Shown here piece after piece: positions 60,724 to 64,000 of a stretch of DNA of 64,000 nucleotides. The stretch spans positions 62,001 through 126,000 of the forward strand of contig WRAN01000002.1 in the NCBI GenBank assembly GCA_009780185.1, written 5' to 3'. Made by a program: the position numbers and the translations under genes. The notes below the pieces were generated by a model, which was not told the origin of the DNA, did no database searches, and was given only the letters and a program-made list of their open reading frames with translations. Position 1 is the stretch's first letter. Each line of letters starts with the position of its first letter. The stretch comes from Defluviitaleaceae bacterium (GTDB lineage: Bacteria > Bacillota > Clostridia > Lachnospirales > WQUN01).

Positions 60724-61665
60724 ATGGCAAAGAAAGAAAAACCATATCGTTATAAGAGCTCGACACCGCTTCATATAAATCTTAAAAAAAATGCGGCGCT
60801 TTATTTAATGGTGCTTCCCGGGGTTGTGCTTATTCTTATTTTTTCTTATTTCCCTATGTACGGTATTGTTATGGCTTTTCAGAACTTTAGGCCATTGGAT
60901 GGTTTTTTTGGAAGCCAGTTTGTTGGCCTTAGGCATTTTAGGCGGCTGTTTGAGGATTTACTGTTTAGGCGGGCCTTTATGAATACCCTTTGGCTTGGTG
61001 TTCTTTCTATTGTGTTTACATTTCCGGCGCCCATTCTCCTGGCTCTTTCTTTTAATGAATTGAAGCATAACAAGTATAAGAGGGTGGCTCAGACTATTTC
61101 CTATATGCCTCATTTTCTTTCTGCAGTAATCGTTGTTGGATTTTTGATGGATATGCTTACAGTAGATGGCGGGGTTGTGAATATCTGGATATCTGCTTTG
61201 GGGTTTGAGCGGATTAACTTTTTCCTTTTGCCAGAGTGGTTTCGGCCTTTATTTATAGGTACCAGCATATGGCAGGGGGTTGGATTTAGCTCAATCATTT
61301 ATCTTGCGGCTATTGCCGGGATTAATCCTGAGCTTTATGAGTCAGCTGATATAGATGGGGGCAACCGCTTTCAAAAGGCAGTGTATATCACGATTCCAAG
61401 CATTATGCCTACTATTGTTATCCTCTTTATTTTCGCAATGGGCGGGATACTTGGTAATGACTGGCAGCGGATTCTTTTAATGTATAATCCGGCTATTTTC
61501 TCTACCGCAGACGTTGTGGGCACCTATGTATACCGCATTGGTATCGAAGGGGGACATCAAAGCTATGCAGCGGCCGTTGGGTTTACAATGTCTGTGATTT
61601 CCGCGGCATTTTTGGTTGCTACTAATTACACAGCTAGAAGGCTTGGAGAAACATCACTTTGGTAA
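60724..61665 (+). CDS. Sugar ABC transporter permease, LplB/YteP type
   Basis: 313 residues, six membrane helices (first ~25-45). The EAA loop reads GINPELYESADIDGGNRFQK. The basic N-terminus and the FRPLDGFFGSQFVGLRHFRR segment are typical of the LplB branch. AGGGGTGG precedes the ATG. It is the first gene of the operon. Confidence 0.93.
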   Translation: MAKKEKPYRYKSSTPLHINLKKNAALYLMVLPGVVLILIFSYFPMYGIVMAFQNFRPLDGFFGSQFVGLRHFRRLFEDLLFRRAFMNTLWLGVLSIVFTFPAPILLALSFNELKHNKYKRVAQTISYMPHFLSAVIVVGFLMDMLTVDGGVVNIWISALGFERINFFLLPEWFRPLFIGTSIWQGVGFSSIIYLAAIAGINPELYESADIDGGNRFQKAVYITIPSIMPTIVILFIFAMGGILGNDWQRILLMYNPAIFSTADVVGTYVYRIGIEGGHQSYAAAVGFTMSVISAAFLVATNYTARRLGETSLW

Positions 61666-61679
61666 AAGGAGGGGATAAA

Positions 61680-62570
61680 ATGGCAAACGCCACTAATGTA
61701 AAAAAATTAAAGACTATGTATCTGTATGATTGGTTTAATTATGCCTTTATTGGACTTATTACGCTGTCTTTCTTGTATCCGCTTATACTTAACCTTTCTA
61801 TATCCCTTTCTGACGGCAACGACCCGCTGGCTAGGATTACTCTTCTTCCTATGGGGTTTAATCTGGAATCTTATCGGTTTTTGCTGGCTGATGGGCGGGT
61901 ATTTCGGTACTACTTTAATAGTGTTGTGTATTCTACGGGGCGTACGTTTTTCCATCTGTTGTTTACTTCTCTTATGGCTTTTCCTTTTATAATTGCTGAT
62001 TTTAGGGGGAAGACATTTTTGAATATTTTTATGCTTATCACTATGTTCTTCGGTGGTGGGCTGATTCCTTACTTCTTTGTTGTGCGAGCTATGGGGCTTG
62101 TGGATTCTCCTTGGGTTATGATGATTCCGGGGACGGTCAGTGCTTTCCAGGTCATTATTTTCCGTACATTTTTTCAAAATATTCCGGCAGAACTGCGTGA
62201 GTCTGCTTATGTGGATGGATCTGGACATTGGCGTGTACTTTTTCAAATTATGATGCCTGTTTCTAAGGCGCTATTGGCTACCTTTGGACTGTTTAGCATT
62301 GTTGGAGTCTGGAATGACTGGTTTACACCCATGCTATTTTTGCGCCGTGGGGAATTGATGCCTATTCAAATTTTTTTACGGCGGCTTCTTATCTTGATGG
62401 ATTTTAGGGATGCAGAGAATGTGGACGTTCAGATGATGTTCAACCTTGTAACATCCCGCACCATCAGAAGCGCGGCAGTTATGATTACGATAGCCCCAGT
62501 GCTATGTGTGTATCCGTTTTTGCAGAAACATTTCACCAAAGGTGTAATGATAGGTTCTATAAAAGGATAA
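61680..62570 (+). CDS. Sugar ABC transporter permease, LplC/YtcP type
   Basis: 296 residues from ATG 61680, with AAAGGAGGGG upstream; the TTG at 61659 is a poorer choice. Six membrane helices and the EAA loop AELRESAYVDGSGHWRVLF. Partner of the preceding permease. No ATPase is encoded nearby, so the system probably borrows an MsmX-type ATPase, possibly the one at 14737-15864. Confidence 0.93.
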   Translation: MANATNVKKLKTMYLYDWFNYAFIGLITLSFLYPLILNLSISLSDGNDPLARITLLPMGFNLESYRFLLADGRVFRYYFNSVVYSTGRTFFHLLFTSLMAFPFIIADFRGKTFLNIFMLITMFFGGGLIPYFFVVRAMGLVDSPWVMMIPGTVSAFQVIIFRTFFQNIPAELRESAYVDGSGHWRVLFQIMMPVSKALLATFGLFSIVGVWNDWFTPMLFLRRGELMPIQIFLRRLLILMDFRDAENVDVQMMFNLVTSRTIRSAAVMITIAPVLCVYPFLQKHFTKGVMIGSIKG

Positions 62571-62587
62571 AAGAGAGGAGATTCAAA

Positions 62588-64000
62588 ATGAAGAAATTTA
62601 TCTTGCTAGCTGCACTACTTGTTGGCTTGCTGGTTATTGCCGCTTGCGGAAGAAACGGTGATGATACCCAACCTGCAGCAGACCCAACCCCAGCCGCTAC
62701 CCCTGCAACAGATGCAACTGCGGCACCTGATCCAGACCCATCGCCAGATGGTGGAATCCCATGGACTGGTGAAACCATTACCTTTAGAGGTTTTGGTGCA
62801 GACTTAGGCATTAACGAAGACCCTGCTTCACCTGTACTAAGTCTTATCAATGAAATGATAGGCAATGTGGAAATCATATGGGAACTGGTACCGATGGGTG
62901 ATCGTGTTACCCGTATGAATCTATACCTTAATGCCGGGGATATGCCAGACTTTATGTGGACAAACGGCAGAGCCGACATATGGAATCCAGGCCTTGCAGA
63001 TTCTGGTATGTTTTTGGATTTCAATCAGTTTAGACAATACATGCCCAATTTCAACCTGATGGCGGAGACTCATCCATCTGCAACTATTTTCACCAACAAC
63101 TCAGGAGAGTTAATTGTACTTCCAGGTATGGACAACGATCAATTCCCTCATGGTTTCTTTGCCAATATGGATGTGCTTGAGCCACTAGGGATTGATATCC
63201 CCATCACTTTTGATGATATGGTAGAGGCGATGCAGATTATTAGGGATTCTGACCCTGATATTATCCCATTCCACACAAGATTCAGCTTCGCGGGTTATCA
63301 AGGTATTTTTGCAAGGATTATGGATGTACCTATGCCTGTTGGTGGGATTTTTTGGAATTGGGATAACAACGAATGGGATCATCATCTTATTAATGACGGT
63401 GATTTCTACCGCTTAATTTCTACTATGGCAGACTTCTATGCACGCGGCTTCCTACATCCGGAATTTATGACAATGGCCAACGATCAAGCCGATGTTATTA
63501 TGGCTTCCGGCAACTGGGGCTTTACCTATCACTATGCTGTTATTCCCAATCAGTGGCTGGGAGTTGGCCCGATGGATGATAATCCTATTAACTTCCAAGC
63601 TTTCCTTCCGCCACAGCCTAGCCTCGGCGTACCCGCTCAGGTTGGTATTGGCCATGTAACCTGTAATCCCATTTGGGGCTTTGCCGCAAGGCGGGATGTT
63701 CATAATCCCGAAATCCTTGCCGCTGTTCTTGATGTAGTATGGAACTATGAAGTATCTGTTAAATATCAGTGGGGTGTTGAAGGGGTTTCCTTCTACTATG
63801 ACACAAACGGCGAAAGACAATGGCTTCCAGAATTCCTGGCTGCCGGCGCAGATGCCCGCAGAGAAATGGGTATCTGGAACACTATGCTTCCTAGATTTGT
63901 AACACTGCGTCAAGACCTTTCTGATCACCGAGCCCAAGCTCCCTTTGCACAGGAAGTCTATCGCATACAGGCCGAAGCCGTCATTAGAGGAGATTTGTTG
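62588..64000 (+). CDS. Sugar-binding lipoprotein, LplA/YtcQ type (cut by window edge)
   Basis: 471 residues visible, open at the right edge. The signal peptide MKKFILLAALLVGLLVIAAC has its lipobox Cys at 20, then an Asp/Pro/Thr-rich linker. The binding domain has GDRVTRMNLYLNAGDMPDFM and WGFAARRDVHNPEILAAVLD. GAGAGGAG precedes the ATG. It delivers an oligosaccharide to the two permeases upstream; the ligand is unknown. Confidence 0.92.
   Translation, partial: MKKFILLAALLVGLLVIAACGRNGDDTQPAADPTPAATPATDATAAPDPDPSPDGGIPWTGETITFRGFGADLGINEDPASPVLSLINEMIGNVEIIWELVPMGDRVTRMNLYLNAGDMPDFMWTNGRADIWNPGLADSGMFLDFNQFRQYMPNFNLMAETHPSATIFTNNSGELIVLPGMDNDQFPHGFFANMDVLEPLGIDIPITFDDMVEAMQIIRDSDPDIIPFHTRFSFAGYQGIFARIMDVPMPVGGIFWNWDNNEWDHHLINDGDFYRLISTMADFYARGFLHPEFMTMANDQADVIMASGNWGFTYHYAVIPNQWLGVGPMDDNPINFQAFLPPQPSLGVPAQVGIGHVTCNPIWGFAARRDVHNPEILAAVLDVVWNYEVSVKYQWGVEGVSFYYDTNGERQWLPEFLAAGADARREMGIWNTMLPRFVTLRQDLSDHRAQAPFAQEVYRIQAEAVIRGDLL

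Overview
The window looks like a piece of a Clostridia (Firmicutes) chromosome, probably from a gut-type Lachnospiraceae relative. The reasons are strong AGGAGG-type ribosome binding sites, sigma-A promoters with 17-bp spacers, an LPXTG surface protein, lipoprotein-type ABC binding proteins, YtrA-type GntR, YitT and Tex genes, and tRNA genes without an encoded CCA. There are no rRNA genes and no CRISPR array. Functional names come from motif recognition in the translated sequence; no database search was run.

Region 1 (1-18.5 kb) is a carbohydrate locus. A GH2 beta-mannosidase-like gene (cut by the window edge) is divergent from a DUF1861 gene plus LacI repressor pair. A 13-kb leftward operon follows: lipoprotein binding protein, an intercistronic terminator, MsmX/UgpC-type ATPase, a second binding protein carrying N-terminal beta-sandwich modules, a MalF/MalG pair, an NHL-propeller/Yip1 membrane protein, a DUF5696 membrane-anchored glycosidase-like protein, a second MalF/MalG pair, and an unrecognised alpha/alpha-barrel-like protein. 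A second DUF1861 gene lies just upstream. The same operator (TTTGTAA-N2-TTACAAA) sits at two of the promoters and a degenerate copy at the third, so the locus reads as one LacI-type regulon, probably for beta-mannosides.

Region 2 (18.6-24 kb) is housekeeping: malic enzyme, a DinG/XPD-type helicase with a fused PD-(D/E)XK domain, and an M3 oligoendopeptidase.

Region 3 (24.07-35.57 kb) is an integrative mobilizable element inside a tRNA-Phe gene. Two tRNA-Phe copies share their first 42 bases. The left copy has a 3' half that does not pair with its acceptor stem and the right copy is perfect. Inside are a tyrosine integrase, a Phd/VapC-type module, a serine resolvase, a MobQ-type relaxase with a recognisable Q-type oriT, a coupling ATPase frameshifted within its Walker A motif, small RHH and AbrB regulators, a RelE-type module and several unknown small genes. 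A perfect 15-bp inverted repeat lies near both ends.

Region 4 (35.5-39.4 kb) holds the tRNA-Phe/Gly/Gly cluster and then an AT-rich island. The island has an FRG-domain gene, an orphan second oriT with the same architecture as the element's own oriT, and a pair of diverged inverted repeats around the FRG gene. After it comes an XRE-TPR regulator that seems split by a one-base frameshift.

Region 5 (39.5-64 kb) is chromosomal: a giant LPXTG beta-helix adhesin with a LytTR regulator, DUF2461, free-methionine sulfoxide reductase, an RCC1 lipoprotein, a GntR-controlled ABC exporter, Tex, cupin and beta-helix genes, YitT, PHP and GNAT genes. It ends with an Lpl/Ytc-type sugar ABC transporter divergent from its membrane AraC-type regulator; the transporter runs off the window edge.
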